Assembly: GCA_016191875.1 (NCBI GenBank)
Contig: JACPVG010000010.1
Location: 31,466 to 95,465 of the forward strand
Reading direction: 5' to 3'
Source of the DNA: Chloroflexota bacterium
GTDB lineage: Bacteria > Chloroflexota > Anaerolineae > Anaerolineales > UBA11579
DNA length: 64,000 nt
The notes under the pieces are model-generated. The model ran no database searches. It was not told where the DNA came from and saw only the letters and a list, made by a program, of their open reading frames with translations. This document shows positions 40,802 to 49,333 of the stretch, in pieces; positions within the stretch are counted from its first letter, which is position 1; each line of letters opens with the position of its first letter. A program made the position numbers and the translations under genes.

Positions 40802-42240
40802 GCGCCCCGCTCATCTGGATCGTCTTTCCGGGCGCGCTGGGCTTCCTGTTGCTCCTGCTGGCCGGCCGCCCACGGCTGGCGAACGGCCTGGCGGTGGGGG
40901 CGGCATTTCTGCTGGCCTGGGCGGCCCTGCTGCTGCCGATCGACCAGCCGCTCACCCTCGGCGGCGCCACCTTCAAGGTCGCCCAGAGCCTGTTCCTGCT
41001 GGGCCGCTCGCTCACGCTCACTCCCGCCCAGCAGCCGCTGCTGATGGGTATCTGGGGCGTAACATTTCTGTGGCTGGTGGGGGCGTTGTTCGCCCGCCCG
41101 CACGGCCTGTTTGCGCCCACGGCCTTGTTCACTATCGCTTTCCTGACCGCCTCGTTCTCGGTCGAGCCGTTCCTGTATGCGGCCCTGATGTTCGAGCTGA
41201 CGGCGCTGTTCGCCGTGCCCCTGCTGGCGCCGCCGGGCAGCCGCAGTCGTCCGGCGGTGCTGCGCTTCCTGGCCTTCATGACCATCGGGATGCCGTTCAT
41301 CCTGTTCGTGGGCTGGATGCTGGCGGGCGTGGCCGCCAGCCCCGGCATTCTGGTTCTGGCGGTGCGGGCGGGCCTGCTGCTCGGAATCGGGTTCGTCTTT
41401 CTCCTGGGTATCTTTCCCTTCCATTCGTGGATGCCGATGCTGGCGGAATCGGCCAACCCCTATGCCGCGGCCTTTGTATTGTTGATGCTGCCGAGCGCCG
41501 TGGGCCTGTTCGGGTTGGAACTGCTGGACCGCTACGCTTTCCTGCGCCAGTCGGAGGCGCTGTTTGCGCTGCTGCGCAGCGCCGGCGCGCTGATGGCGCT
41601 GGTGAGCGGGCTGTTTGTCGGGCTGGAGCGCCACCTCGGCCGCATGCTTGGCTTTGCGGTGGTTCTGGAGACCGGTCTCTCGCTGCTGGCAATCGGCCTG
41701 AACCAGCCCATCGGCTTCACGCTGTTCTTCGCGCTGCTCCTGCCGCGGGCGGTGTCTTTCCTGGTGTGGTCGGGCACGCTTTCCAACCTTCAGCAGGAGG
41801 TCGGCGCCAGCCTTACGCTGGCGCGGGCGCGCGGCCTGGCCGGGGTCTACCCGCTGCGTTCTGCCGGGTTGCTGCTGGCGATCTTCTCTTTGGCCGGTTT
41901 GCCGCTACTTTCCGGCTTTCCGTTCCGCTGGCTGCTGGGCAGGGAACTGGCGGCGGATTTCCCGTGGGCGGCGGCCGCCGCCCTGGCGGGCAGCCTGGGA
42001 CTGCTGCTGGCCGGGGTGCGGGTCATCGCCGCGCTGGTTTCGGAACCGGAGGTCGGGACGACCGCCGCCGGCCCGCTGGAGGGCGCGCCGTCTGTCCGCA
42101 TATCGGCGGCAGGCGACAGCACGATCTGGCTGTTCCTCATCTTCGGCGCACTGGGTTCGTTGCTGGTCGGGTTCTTCCCGCACTGGTTCTGGCCGTTCTT
42201 CGTCCGACTGCCGCTGATGTTCAGCCAGTTGGGGCGTTAA
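40798..42240 (+). CDS. Proton-conducting membrane transporter, NuoN/NuoM-like
   Basis: 480 residues from ATG 40798 (ATGA overlap). About 14 helices. The TM5 motif LMFELTALFAVPLL keeps the conserved Glu. The lateral motif GIGFVFLLGIFPFHSWMP matches the GFxxKxxxxPFHxWLP pattern but has Leu where the proton-path Lys is expected. ESANPYAAAFVLLMLPSAVG and ARARGLAGVYPLRSAGLLL are also typical. It closes the three-gene module. Confidence 0.85.
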   Translation: MSAPLIWIVFPGALGFLLLLLAGRPRLANGLAVGAAFLLAWAALLLPIDQPLTLGGATFKVAQSLFLLGRSLTLTPAQQPLLMGIWGVTFLWLVGALFARPHGLFAPTALFTIAFLTASFSVEPFLYAALMFELTALFAVPLLAPPGSRSRPAVLRFLAFMTIGMPFILFVGWMLAGVAASPGILVLAVRAGLLLGIGFVFLLGIFPFHSWMPMLAESANPYAAAFVLLMLPSAVGLFGLELLDRYAFLRQSEALFALLRSAGALMALVSGLFVGLERHLGRMLGFAVVLETGLSLLAIGLNQPIGFTLFFALLLPRAVSFLVWSGTLSNLQQEVGASLTLARARGLAGVYPLRSAGLLLAIFSLAGLPLLSGFPFRWLLGRELAADFPWAAAAALAGSLGLLLAGVRVIAALVSEPEVGTTAAGPLEGAPSVRISAAGDSTIWLFLIFGALGSLLVGFFPHWFWPFFVRLPLMFSQLGR

Positions 42241-42351
42241 CCGGCAGAGGTCGGCGCCTGCCTCTTTACAAATACGCGAGAATCTGTCTTAATCCCTCTA
42301 AGGCCGACGCGGCTTTGCGCGTGCTCACCACCACAGCAAGGAGGACTTCCC

Positions 42352-43500
42352 ATGACCACCGGCTTCGATATGTCTCTCGTCCAGCGCGGCGCCCGCCTGC
42401 GGCGTACGCCGTTCCACGCCGCCACCCAACGGCACAACCCGCAGGGCTTCACCGTCTACAACCATACGCTGTTCCCCATCCGCTATCGTGACCTGGAAGA
42501 GGAGTACCATCACCTGCTCACCCACGTGACGTTGTGGGACGTGGGCGTGGAACGCAACGTGGAAATCAAAGGCCCGGACGGCTTCGCTTTCGCCAACCTG
42601 CTCACGCCACGCGACCTGAGCAAATGCCGGGTCGGGCAGGGCAAATACGTCCTCATCACTGCCGAGGATGGGGGCATCATCAACGACCCGGTGCTGCTGC
42701 GCCTGGGCGAAAATCATTTCTGGCTGGCGTTGGCCGACAGCGACGTGCTCCTGTGGGCCAAAGGTGTTGCCTGCAACCTGGGCATGGATGTGGAACTCAG
42801 TGAACCGGATGTCTGGCCTGTGCAGATTCAGGGGCCGAAGTCGAAAGAGGTCGTCCAGGCCCTGTTCGGAGACGAGGTGCTGGGCCTCAAATACTATTAC
42901 TTCCTCGAGCGCGACCTGGATGGCATCCCCGTCATCGTCACCCGCACCGGCTGGACCGGCGAAGTGGGTTATGAGCTCTACCTGCGCGACAGCCGCCTGG
43001 GCGACGACTTGTGGCAGCGCATCCTGGACGCCGGCAAGCCCTACGACATCTGGCCGACCGGCCCGTCGGACATTCGCCGCATCGAGGCCGGCATCCTGAA
43101 CTACGGCGCGGATATGACGCTGGAGAACAACCCGTATGAGCTGGACCTCGATCGGCTGGTGGACCTGGACCAGAAAGCGGACTTCATCGGCAAGGCGGCG
43201 CTAAAACGAACAAAGACCGAGGGCGTTTCCCGGAAACTGGCTGGCATCCGATTGGAAGGACCGCGCATCGAGTTCAACGAGACCAAGTGGCCGGTGAGCG
43301 CCGGCGGAGAACCGGTTGGGATGGTCACCTCGGCCATCCATTCGCCCCGTTTCGGCAACATCGGCTTCGCCTACGTGCCGGTTGGCCTGGCGGCACTGGG
43401 GACGTCCCTGACCGTGCACCACCCTGAACATGGCGCGCTGGCGGCCACGGTGGTCGAGAAACCTTTCGTGGACCCGGACAAGGTGATCCCCCAGTCTTAA
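42352..43500 (+). CDS. GcvT-family folate-dependent enzyme, DmdA-like
   Basis: 382 residues, single-domain aminomethyltransferase fold. The N-terminus LRRTPFHAAT, then FTVYNHTLFP and DVGVERNVEIKGPDGFAFAN, and the following RDLSKCRVGQGKYVLITAED and ALADSDVLLWAKG stretches match the layout of dimethylsulfoniopropionate demethylases (DmdA) more than that of GcvT. Known DmdA transfers a methyl group from DMSP to tetrahydrofolate. Many non-marine DmdA-like proteins are of unknown substrate, so a glycine-betaine- or dimethylglycine-type demethylase is possible. An AAGGAGG lies 11 bp before the ATG. Confidence 0.85.
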   Translation: MTTGFDMSLVQRGARLRRTPFHAATQRHNPQGFTVYNHTLFPIRYRDLEEEYHHLLTHVTLWDVGVERNVEIKGPDGFAFANLLTPRDLSKCRVGQGKYVLITAEDGGIINDPVLLRLGENHFWLALADSDVLLWAKGVACNLGMDVELSEPDVWPVQIQGPKSKEVVQALFGDEVLGLKYYYFLERDLDGIPVIVTRTGWTGEVGYELYLRDSRLGDDLWQRILDAGKPYDIWPTGPSDIRRIEAGILNYGADMTLENNPYELDLDRLVDLDQKADFIGKAALKRTKTEGVSRKLAGIRLEGPRIEFNETKWPVSAGGEPVGMVTSAIHSPRFGNIGFAYVPVGLAALGTSLTVHHPEHGALAATVVEKPFVDPDKVIPQS

Positions 43501-43540
43501 AAGGCTGCCGTCTGCCTTTGCGTGCGACCTTTCGGGCGCG

Positions 43541-43551
43541 CATGCTATAAT
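43541..43551 (+). promoter_or_regulatory. Extended -10 promoter (TGcTATAAT)
   Basis: TGC directly before a perfect TATAAT (43546-43551), no good -35. It is 58 bp upstream of the coiled-coil protein start. Confidence 0.5.
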
Positions 43552-43608
43552 CGCGCATGTACGTTCTCTGACGGGTTTCCCGTATCTTTCATCCCCGGAG
43601 CAGCGCCT

Positions 43609-44787
43609 ATGGACCTGGAGCAACTGGAAAAACGCGTCGAGTGGCTGGATGAGGAACGCCGCAAAGACAAAGCCACCATCGCCGAATTGCAAAAGCGGCT
43701 CTCCAAACTTGAAGGCGCGGGGGAAAAAGCCGCCAGGGAGTACAAGGAACTGGGCAGCGAGGTGACCCGGCTGGGCGTCCAGGCGACCCGGATGGAAGAA
43801 TTCGACGCCGCCCTGCAGAACCATCGCAAGGAAGTCAAGGCTGAGCTGGATGCGCAGGAGAAACGCGCCAGGCGCCGCGAGCAGGACGCCAGAAAACGCA
43901 CCGACGCCGACCTGGAAGCCGTCAACAAGGCCGCCGCCGTCTTCAAGCAACAGACCGCCAAAGTCGCCAAGTTCCATGAGGAACTCGTGGCCCTGCGCGA
44001 CCTCACCGGCCGCATCGAGCGCGACCTGAACGAAATGAACACCCGCCTGACGGACCTGAACGCCCGGGACGCGGAAACCGACCGCCAGTTCCGGACCTTC
44101 AAGGACGACCAGCGCCAGGAAGCCAAACGGCTGGCGGACCTGCAAGGCGAAGCCGCGGCCCTGCGCAAGCGCGCCGATGAGATGCGCGCCCGGCTCGACC
44201 TGTTCGGCGATACCCAGAAGAAGAGCGACGTCCGCATCAGCGAATTGCAGGCCGCCGAGACCGAGCGCCGCGAAGCCCAGAACGCCTTCATGGACAAGGT
44301 GACCACGACACAGAGCGAACGCGACCGCACCTGGAAAGAATGGGGCAAACGCTTTGAGGAGGTCGAGCGCCAATCCGAGGAACTGGCGGCGCTGATCCAG
44401 AATGTGGGCGACACGGAGCGCGCCCTCAAGCGCGCTCAGGAGAAGTTTGATGAGATCACCGGCCAACTCAACCGGCGCATCAACGAGATCACCGAGATGC
44501 AGCGCCTGGGCGAAGAACGCTTCCGGCAGGAATGGGCCACCTTCCGGGGCGACGACCAGAAACGCTGGACGAACTATATGCTCACCCAGGAAGAAGTGCA
44601 GAAAGAAACCGCCCGGCATCTGACCCGCCTGGGCGGCCAGATCACGGATGTGGAAGACAGCCTGCAAGACCTGCGGGACGTGGTTCAGCACCTGGGCGAA
44701 GGCACCCAGAAACTGATCCAGGGCATGCAGACCATGCTGCGGGACTGGACGACCGAAAGCGAACAGTTCTCCGGCACGGTAGGCTGA
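43609..44787 (+). CDS. Coiled-coil protein, function unknown
   Basis: About 392 residues from ATG 43609 (GGAG 8 bp upstream); the longer frame from 43522 crosses the promoter. Almost the entire protein is predicted to be long heptad coiled coil (EQLEKRVEWLDEERRKDKAT at the start, KTTQSERDRTWKEW-like segments later), without SMC head motifs or membrane segments. It could act as a cytoplasmic scaffold or a chromosome-organising protein, but nothing shows this. It has its own promoter and a strong terminator. Confidence 0.8.
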   Translation: MDLEQLEKRVEWLDEERRKDKATIAELQKRLSKLEGAGEKAAREYKELGSEVTRLGVQATRMEEFDAALQNHRKEVKAELDAQEKRARRREQDARKRTDADLEAVNKAAAVFKQQTAKVAKFHEELVALRDLTGRIERDLNEMNTRLTDLNARDAETDRQFRTFKDDQRQEAKRLADLQGEAAALRKRADEMRARLDLFGDTQKKSDVRISELQAAETERREAQNAFMDKVTTTQSERDRTWKEWGKRFEEVERQSEELAALIQNVGDTERALKRAQEKFDEITGQLNRRINEITEMQRLGEERFRQEWATFRGDDQKRWTNYMLTQEEVQKETARHLTRLGGQITDVEDSLQDLRDVVQHLGEGTQKLIQGMQTMLRDWTTESEQFSGTVG

Positions 44788-44800
44788 ACGCCGCCCGGTA

Positions 44801-44847
44801 AAAATCATCGCCCCACGTCCGGTGCATCCGGGCTGGGGCGATTTTGT
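44801..44847. terminator. Terminator between the coiled-coil gene and selB
   Basis: AAAATCATCGCCCC (44801-44814) pairs with GGGGCGATTTT (44835-44845) with one bulged base, followed by G and T-rich sequence. The A-rich/T-rich flanks allow function on either strand. Confidence 0.82.
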
Positions 44848-44868
44848 TCAGGATAGAGGAGCCTCGTC

Positions 44869-46734
44869 ATGCGCGTTATCGCCACCGCCGGGCATGTTGA
44901 CCACGGCAAATCCACGCTCATCGAAGCCCTGACCGGAACGCACCCCGACCGGCTCAAGGAGGAGCGCGAGCGCCAGATGACCATCGACCTGGGCTTCGCC
45001 TGGTGGACCCTGCCGGGCGGCGAGGAGGTGGGCGTGGTGGACGTGCCCGGCCACCGCGATTTCATCGCCAACATGCTGGCGGGCGTGGGCGGTATGGATG
45101 CCGCCCTGCTGGTGGTGGCCGCCGACGAAGGCCCGATGCCGCAGACCCGCGAACACCTGGCCATCCTCGACCTGCTGGAAATCCCGGCGGCCGTGGTGGC
45201 GCTGACCAAGATCGACCTGGTTCCTGAGGAAGAGCGTCTGGAAGAAGCCATACAGCGGGTGCAGGCCGCGCTGGCGGCCACCCGGTTTGCGGCCGCGCCC
45301 ATCGTGCGGGTCTCTGCTGTGCAGCGGGCCGGGCTGGCGGAACTGGAAGCCGCCCTGCAAGCTGCTCTTGCGCAGTCCCCGCCCCGGCCAGACCTGGGGT
45401 GGCCGCGCCTGCCGGTGGACCGGGCCTTTAGCATGACCGGCTTCGGGGCGGTGCTGACCGGCACCCTGCTGGACGGCGCGCTTAACGTGGGCGACGAGGT
45501 TGAATTGCTGCCGGAGGGCCTGCGCGGGCGGGTGCGCGGCCTGCAAACCCACAAGAAACAGGAACAGACGGCGCGGCCGGGGACGCGCACGGCGGTGAAC
45601 GTCAATGGCATCCAGGCAGCGCAGGCGGAGCGCGGCATGCTGTTGGCCCGTCCGGGAGACTACCGCCCGACCCGGCGGTTGGACGCCGTCTTCCGCCTGC
45701 TGGCGGATTCCAGCCAGCCCCTGCGCCACGACGATGAGGTCAAGCTGTTCATCGCCGCGAGCGAAACGCTGGCGCGCGTGCGCCTGCTCGGCGCCGAGGA
45801 ACTCAGCCCCGGCGAGCGCGGCTGGCTGCAACTGGAGACCGGCGCGCTCATCGTGTGCGCCCGCGGCGACCGCTTCATCCTCCGGCGGCCCTCGCCCGGC
45901 GAGACGCTGGGCGGCGGAACGGTGCTTGACCCGCACCCCGCCAGCCGCCACCGGCGTTTCGAGGCGGCCGTATTGGAGAGGATGGCGGTGCTGGCGGAGG
46001 GCGGCCTGGCCGCGCGGCTGGCGCTGGCGCTGGCGGAGATGGCAGTCGCGCCGCTGCGCGACCTGGCGCGCCGGGCGGGCCTGCCGTTGCCGGCCGCCGA
46101 AGAGGCCCTGAGATCCTTGCTGGACGAAGGCAGCGCCATGCTGGATGGCGCGCAGGTGGTGGATGCCGCCGCAAGCCTGAGCGCGCACACGCGCCTGCTG
46201 GCCGGGCTGCAGGCGTTCCACGCCGCCGAGCCGCTGAAGAGCGGCATTTCGCCCGCCGAACTGCGCGCCCGCCTGCATCTGCCGCAAGCGTTGTTCGACC
46301 GGGCGCTGGCCGAGGCTGGCCGGGCCGGGCAGGTGGAAGCCGCTGGGGGGTTGATTCGCCAGAAGGGTCAGGCGGTGCAGTTTTCGCCCGAGGAACAGGC
46401 GCGGGTGGAAGAATTGATGGCGCGTTTCGCCGCCGCGCCGTTCGCGCCGCCGACCTTCAAGGAGTGCGAAGAGGCGCTGGGCAAGGCGCTGTTGCACAGT
46501 CTGTTGCAGGGCGGGCGGCTGGTGCGCCTCTCCCCGGAGGTGGTGTTCCGCGCCGAGGACGCGGCCCAGGCCGAGGACGACCTGCGCGAGCGCATCGGGC
46601 GCGACGGGCCGGTGACGCTGGCGCAGATGCGCGACCAGTGGCAGACCAGCCGCCGTTACGTGCAGGCTCTCCTTGAATATTTCGACGCCCGCGGCGTGAC
46701 GGTGCGCGATGGCGACGCGCGGCGGTTGAAATAG
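44869..46734 (+). CDS. selB: Selenocysteine-specific translation elongation factor SelB
   Basis: 621 residues. A GTPase that delivers selenocysteinyl-tRNA to in-frame UGA codons. G1 AGHVDHGKS at 7-15, G3 DVPGHRDF at about 61-68, G4 TKIDL at about 117-121. The GTPase and two beta-barrel domains run to about 350, followed by the tandem winged-helix domains that bind the SECIS hairpin (PAELRARLHLPQALFDRAL and the final RRYVQALLEYFDARGVTVRDG repeat). Its presence implies a selenoprotein system, but selA, selD and selC are not in the window and no UGA-containing selenoprotein gene was recognised. Confidence 0.95.
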   Translation: MRVIATAGHVDHGKSTLIEALTGTHPDRLKEERERQMTIDLGFAWWTLPGGEEVGVVDVPGHRDFIANMLAGVGGMDAALLVVAADEGPMPQTREHLAILDLLEIPAAVVALTKIDLVPEEERLEEAIQRVQAALAATRFAAAPIVRVSAVQRAGLAELEAALQAALAQSPPRPDLGWPRLPVDRAFSMTGFGAVLTGTLLDGALNVGDEVELLPEGLRGRVRGLQTHKKQEQTARPGTRTAVNVNGIQAAQAERGMLLARPGDYRPTRRLDAVFRLLADSSQPLRHDDEVKLFIAASETLARVRLLGAEELSPGERGWLQLETGALIVCARGDRFILRRPSPGETLGGGTVLDPHPASRHRRFEAAVLERMAVLAEGGLAARLALALAEMAVAPLRDLARRAGLPLPAAEEALRSLLDEGSAMLDGAQVVDAAASLSAHTRLLAGLQAFHAAEPLKSGISPAELRARLHLPQALFDRALAEAGRAGQVEAAGGLIRQKGQAVQFSPEEQARVEELMARFAAAPFAPPTFKECEEALGKALLHSLLQGGRLVRLSPEVVFRAEDAAQAEDDLRERIGRDGPVTLAQMRDQWQTSRRYVQALLEYFDARGVTVRDGDARRLK

Positions 46735-46753
46735 ACCCGCGCGGCCTTGCCTG

Positions 46754-47674
46754 CTAATCTCCGGCGGGCGGGAAGACCGCCATCCTTATCTGGTTTTTGC
46801 CGGTGTTTTTGGCCTCATACATCAGGTGGTCGGCCAGTTGGATGGCGCGGTCGGGTTCGCCTGGAGATCGCAGAAAGGTCACTGCGCCGATGCTGAATGT
46901 AATGTGCACACCCAGGGAATCCAACTCGGCGGCCGCGGCTTCGCGGACGCGCTCCAGCGTTTCCCTGGCGGGCGTTTCATCCAGCTCCGGCAGCAGAATG
47001 GTGAACTCATCACCGCCAAGCCGCCCAAGCAGGTCGCTCCTCCGCAGACCGCGCTGGGCGGCGACCGCGAAGGCTTGCAGGACTTCGTCCCCCTTCAGGT
47101 GACCATAGGTATCGTTCACCTGTTTGAAGTTGTCTAAGTCGATGAAGGCCAGCGTAAATGGGTGTCCAAAGCGCGCGGCCCGATCGATCTCCCACTTCAG
47201 GAAGCTCTGAAAGTAGCGGGCGTTGGAGGCGCCGGTCGTGCCATCTGTTTGCGACAGGCGGCGCTCGGCGCGAATCGCCCGGCGCAGGTCGGCGACCAGC
47301 AGGCCGACCAGCAGGAACACGCTGGTCCGGATGACGGTGTTCCAGATGATGACCGTCTGGCTCAAGTAGGACTGGCGGGTGAGGACGTCCGCGGCTACCC
47401 ACATGAAGCCGGAAAGAATCGCCATCGGCACGCCCACGCGCCGTCCGGCGTACCAGGCCGACAGGCTGATGGGGGCCAGATAGAACAGGGAGAAGGCGTA
47501 TTCGTACCCGGTAAGCAGGTCTGCCCAGGCGACGACCAGCGTAAGGGGCAGCCCCAGCAGGGCCCAGAACGCGCGGCTGCGCTGGTCGAGGAAGTGGAAG
47601 AAGTGCTGGCGTCGGTATTCCAGGCCAGGTCGCCGCCGGTCGGTTGGTGTTTTCACCAACTCTCCCATGCCCAC
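46754..47674 (-). CDS. Membrane-bound diguanylate cyclase (GGDEF)
   Basis: 306 residues. About four N-terminal membrane helices at about 38-58, 63-80, 85-105 and 118-138 form an unclassified MASE-like sensor. The catalytic domain has the intact GGDEF in GRLGGDEFTILLPE, with an RxxD inhibitory site (RRSD) five residues before it and the earlier TLAFIDLDNFKQVNDTYGH metal-binding strand. It makes cyclic di-GMP from two GTP. The gene overlaps the end of the amidohydrolase gene by 22 bp, so they are co-transcribed on the minus strand. The sensed signal is unknown. Confidence 0.93.
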   Translation of the reverse strand: MGMGELVKTPTDRRRPGLEYRRQHFFHFLDQRSRAFWALLGLPLTLVVAWADLLTGYEYAFSLFYLAPISLSAWYAGRRVGVPMAILSGFMWVAADVLTRQSYLSQTVIIWNTVIRTSVFLLVGLLVADLRRAIRAERRLSQTDGTTGASNARYFQSFLKWEIDRAARFGHPFTLAFIDLDNFKQVNDTYGHLKGDEVLQAFAVAAQRGLRRSDLLGRLGGDEFTILLPELDETPARETLERVREAAAAELDSLGVHITFSIGAVTFLRSPGEPDRAIQLADHLMYEAKNTGKNQIRMAVFPPAGD

Positions 47675-49242
47675 CTGCCGCCGACCATCACGGCCTGCGG
47701 TTTGATCTCTTGTATCGCCTCCGGCGGGCAGGCGAAGGGGTCAACATCCAGGACGAGCAGGTCTGCCAGAAAGCCGGGCGCCAACCGGCCCAGGCGGTTT
47801 TCCATCCCCGCGGCATAGGCCGCCCCCTGCGTGTAGCCATACAGGGCTTCTTCACGTGTGAGCCGTTGGGCGGGGTACCAGCCGTCCGGGCCGGGGCTGC
47901 CATCGCTGCGGCGGCGCGTCACCGCGGCGTGGATACCGTGGAAGGGATTGGGGGTATCCACCGGCGCGTCCGAGCCGAACGCCAGCCGCGCGCCGTGTTC
48001 CAGCAGGGTGCGCCAGGCGTAGGAGTGCTCTGAGCGCGCCCCCCAGTATTTGTCGGCCATCGGCATGTCGCTGGTGGCGTGAATCGGCTGGACCGAGGCG
48101 ATGATGTCCAGTTCTTTGAACAGGGCAAAATCATCGCGATGCACTATCTGGGCGTGCTCCAGGCGGTGGCGGCGCGGCGGCAGGCCGCGTTCCTTTTCAT
48201 ACTCGCGCAGCAGGGCGAAGGCCACCAGCGTCTCGTGGTTGGCGCGGTCGCCGATGGCGTGCACAGTGAGGCCCAGGCGGCCGTCGGCGGCCTGGCGGCC
48301 GTATTCGTACAACGCTTCGCGGTCGGTGAAGAGCATGCCGGTGTTGTCCGGTTCGCCATTGTAGGGTTGGAGCATGGCGGCGGTGCGCGGCCCCAGCGCG
48401 CCGTCGGCGAAGATCTTGATGCCCCCAATGCGCAGGCGGTCGTCGCCGAACCCGCTGCGCAGGCCGGAGGCGATGATGGCCTCCAGACTCTCGACCGGCA
48501 GGTTCTTGACCACCCGCAGGCTGAGTTCGCCGCGCCCGTGCAGGGTTTGCAGGGCTTCGAAAGCCGGGATGCGGTCGAAGTCGTGCACGCCGGCCAGGCC
48601 CATGCCGTGCAGCACCGGCTGGGCGGCGGCGATGGCACGAACGTTGTCGTCCTCCGAAGGGCGCGGGATGGCCCGGCTGACGGCCTCCATGGCGCTTTCG
48701 TAGAGCATGCCGTCCGGCGCGCCATCCGGCCCGCGGCCGAACTGGCCGTTGGAGGGGTCGGGCGTGGCCGCGCCGATGCCCGCCCTGTGCAGGGCGGCGG
48801 AGTTGCACCAGCCGGCGTGCAGGCTGCTGGCGGTGAGGTAGACGGGGTGGTCGGGCGCGGCGGCCTCCAGGTCGGCGGCGGCCGGGAAGCCGCCCGGCCA
48901 GCCGGTCTGATTCCAGCCGTGGCCGAGGATCCAGCCGCCGGGCGGGGTCTGGCGGGCGCGTTCAGCGACTTTCGCAACGCACTCCGCCTTGCTCAGGCCG
49001 AACAGGTCGAGCTTGAGCAGGCCGAGGGCGTAGTGCTGGAGGTGGAGGTGGCTGTCCGTGAGGCCGGGGATGACGACCCGGCCGCCGAGGTCGTACTTGC
49101 GGGCGCGCGGGAAGTCGAGGGCCAGCGTTTCGGCATCGCCGGCGGCCAGGATGCGCCCGCCGTGGGGTTCGACGACCAGCGCGTTGACCTGCGGATGTTC
49201 AGGGTCGAGGGTGTGGATGGCGGCGTTGTGGAGGAGGAGCAT
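47653..49242 (-). CDS. YtcJ-like amidohydrolase
   Basis: 529 residues of the amidohydrolase superfamily, YtcJ/AepA type. Metal-site pattern: DSHLHL (His-x-His), HDFD, HAIGDRAN, RLEHAQIV and GSDAPVD. The family hydrolyses imidazolonepropionate-like or N-acyl compounds, but no member near this one has a substrate I can name. The start is preceded by a large hairpin (49260-49307) and no promoter was recognised. Downstream it overlaps the diguanylate cyclase gene. Confidence 0.92.
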   Translation of the reverse strand: MLLLHNAAIHTLDPEHPQVNALVVEPHGGRILAAGDAETLALDFPRARKYDLGGRVVIPGLTDSHLHLQHYALGLLKLDLFGLSKAECVAKVAERARQTPPGGWILGHGWNQTGWPGGFPAAADLEAAAPDHPVYLTASSLHAGWCNSAALHRAGIGAATPDPSNGQFGRGPDGAPDGMLYESAMEAVSRAIPRPSEDDNVRAIAAAQPVLHGMGLAGVHDFDRIPAFEALQTLHGRGELSLRVVKNLPVESLEAIIASGLRSGFGDDRLRIGGIKIFADGALGPRTAAMLQPYNGEPDNTGMLFTDREALYEYGRQAADGRLGLTVHAIGDRANHETLVAFALLREYEKERGLPPRRHRLEHAQIVHRDDFALFKELDIIASVQPIHATSDMPMADKYWGARSEHSYAWRTLLEHGARLAFGSDAPVDTPNPFHGIHAAVTRRRSDGSPGPDGWYPAQRLTREEALYGYTQGAAYAAGMENRLGRLAPGFLADLLVLDVDPFACPPEAIQEIKPQAVMVGGRWAWESW

Positions 49243-49259
49243 GGGAATCTTCTCTATAC

Positions 49260-49307
49260 GAGTAGGGGCGCAGCGGAGTTGCGAAGCAACTCATTGCGCC
49301 CCTACTC
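49260..49307. repeat. Large nested hairpin, GAGTAGGGGCGCA arms
   Basis: Outer arms GAGTAGGGGCGCA (49260-49272) and TGCGCCCCTACTC (49295-49307) are perfect 13-bp inverted repeats. Inner arms GAGTTGC and GCAACTC (49276-49282, 49286-49292) flank a GAA loop. No T run follows. It lies between parB and the amidohydrolase gene and shares its arm motif with 32843-32870. Confidence 0.85.
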
Positions 49308-49333
49308 AAGAACTGGAGGCTGTTCCTTCTTCA

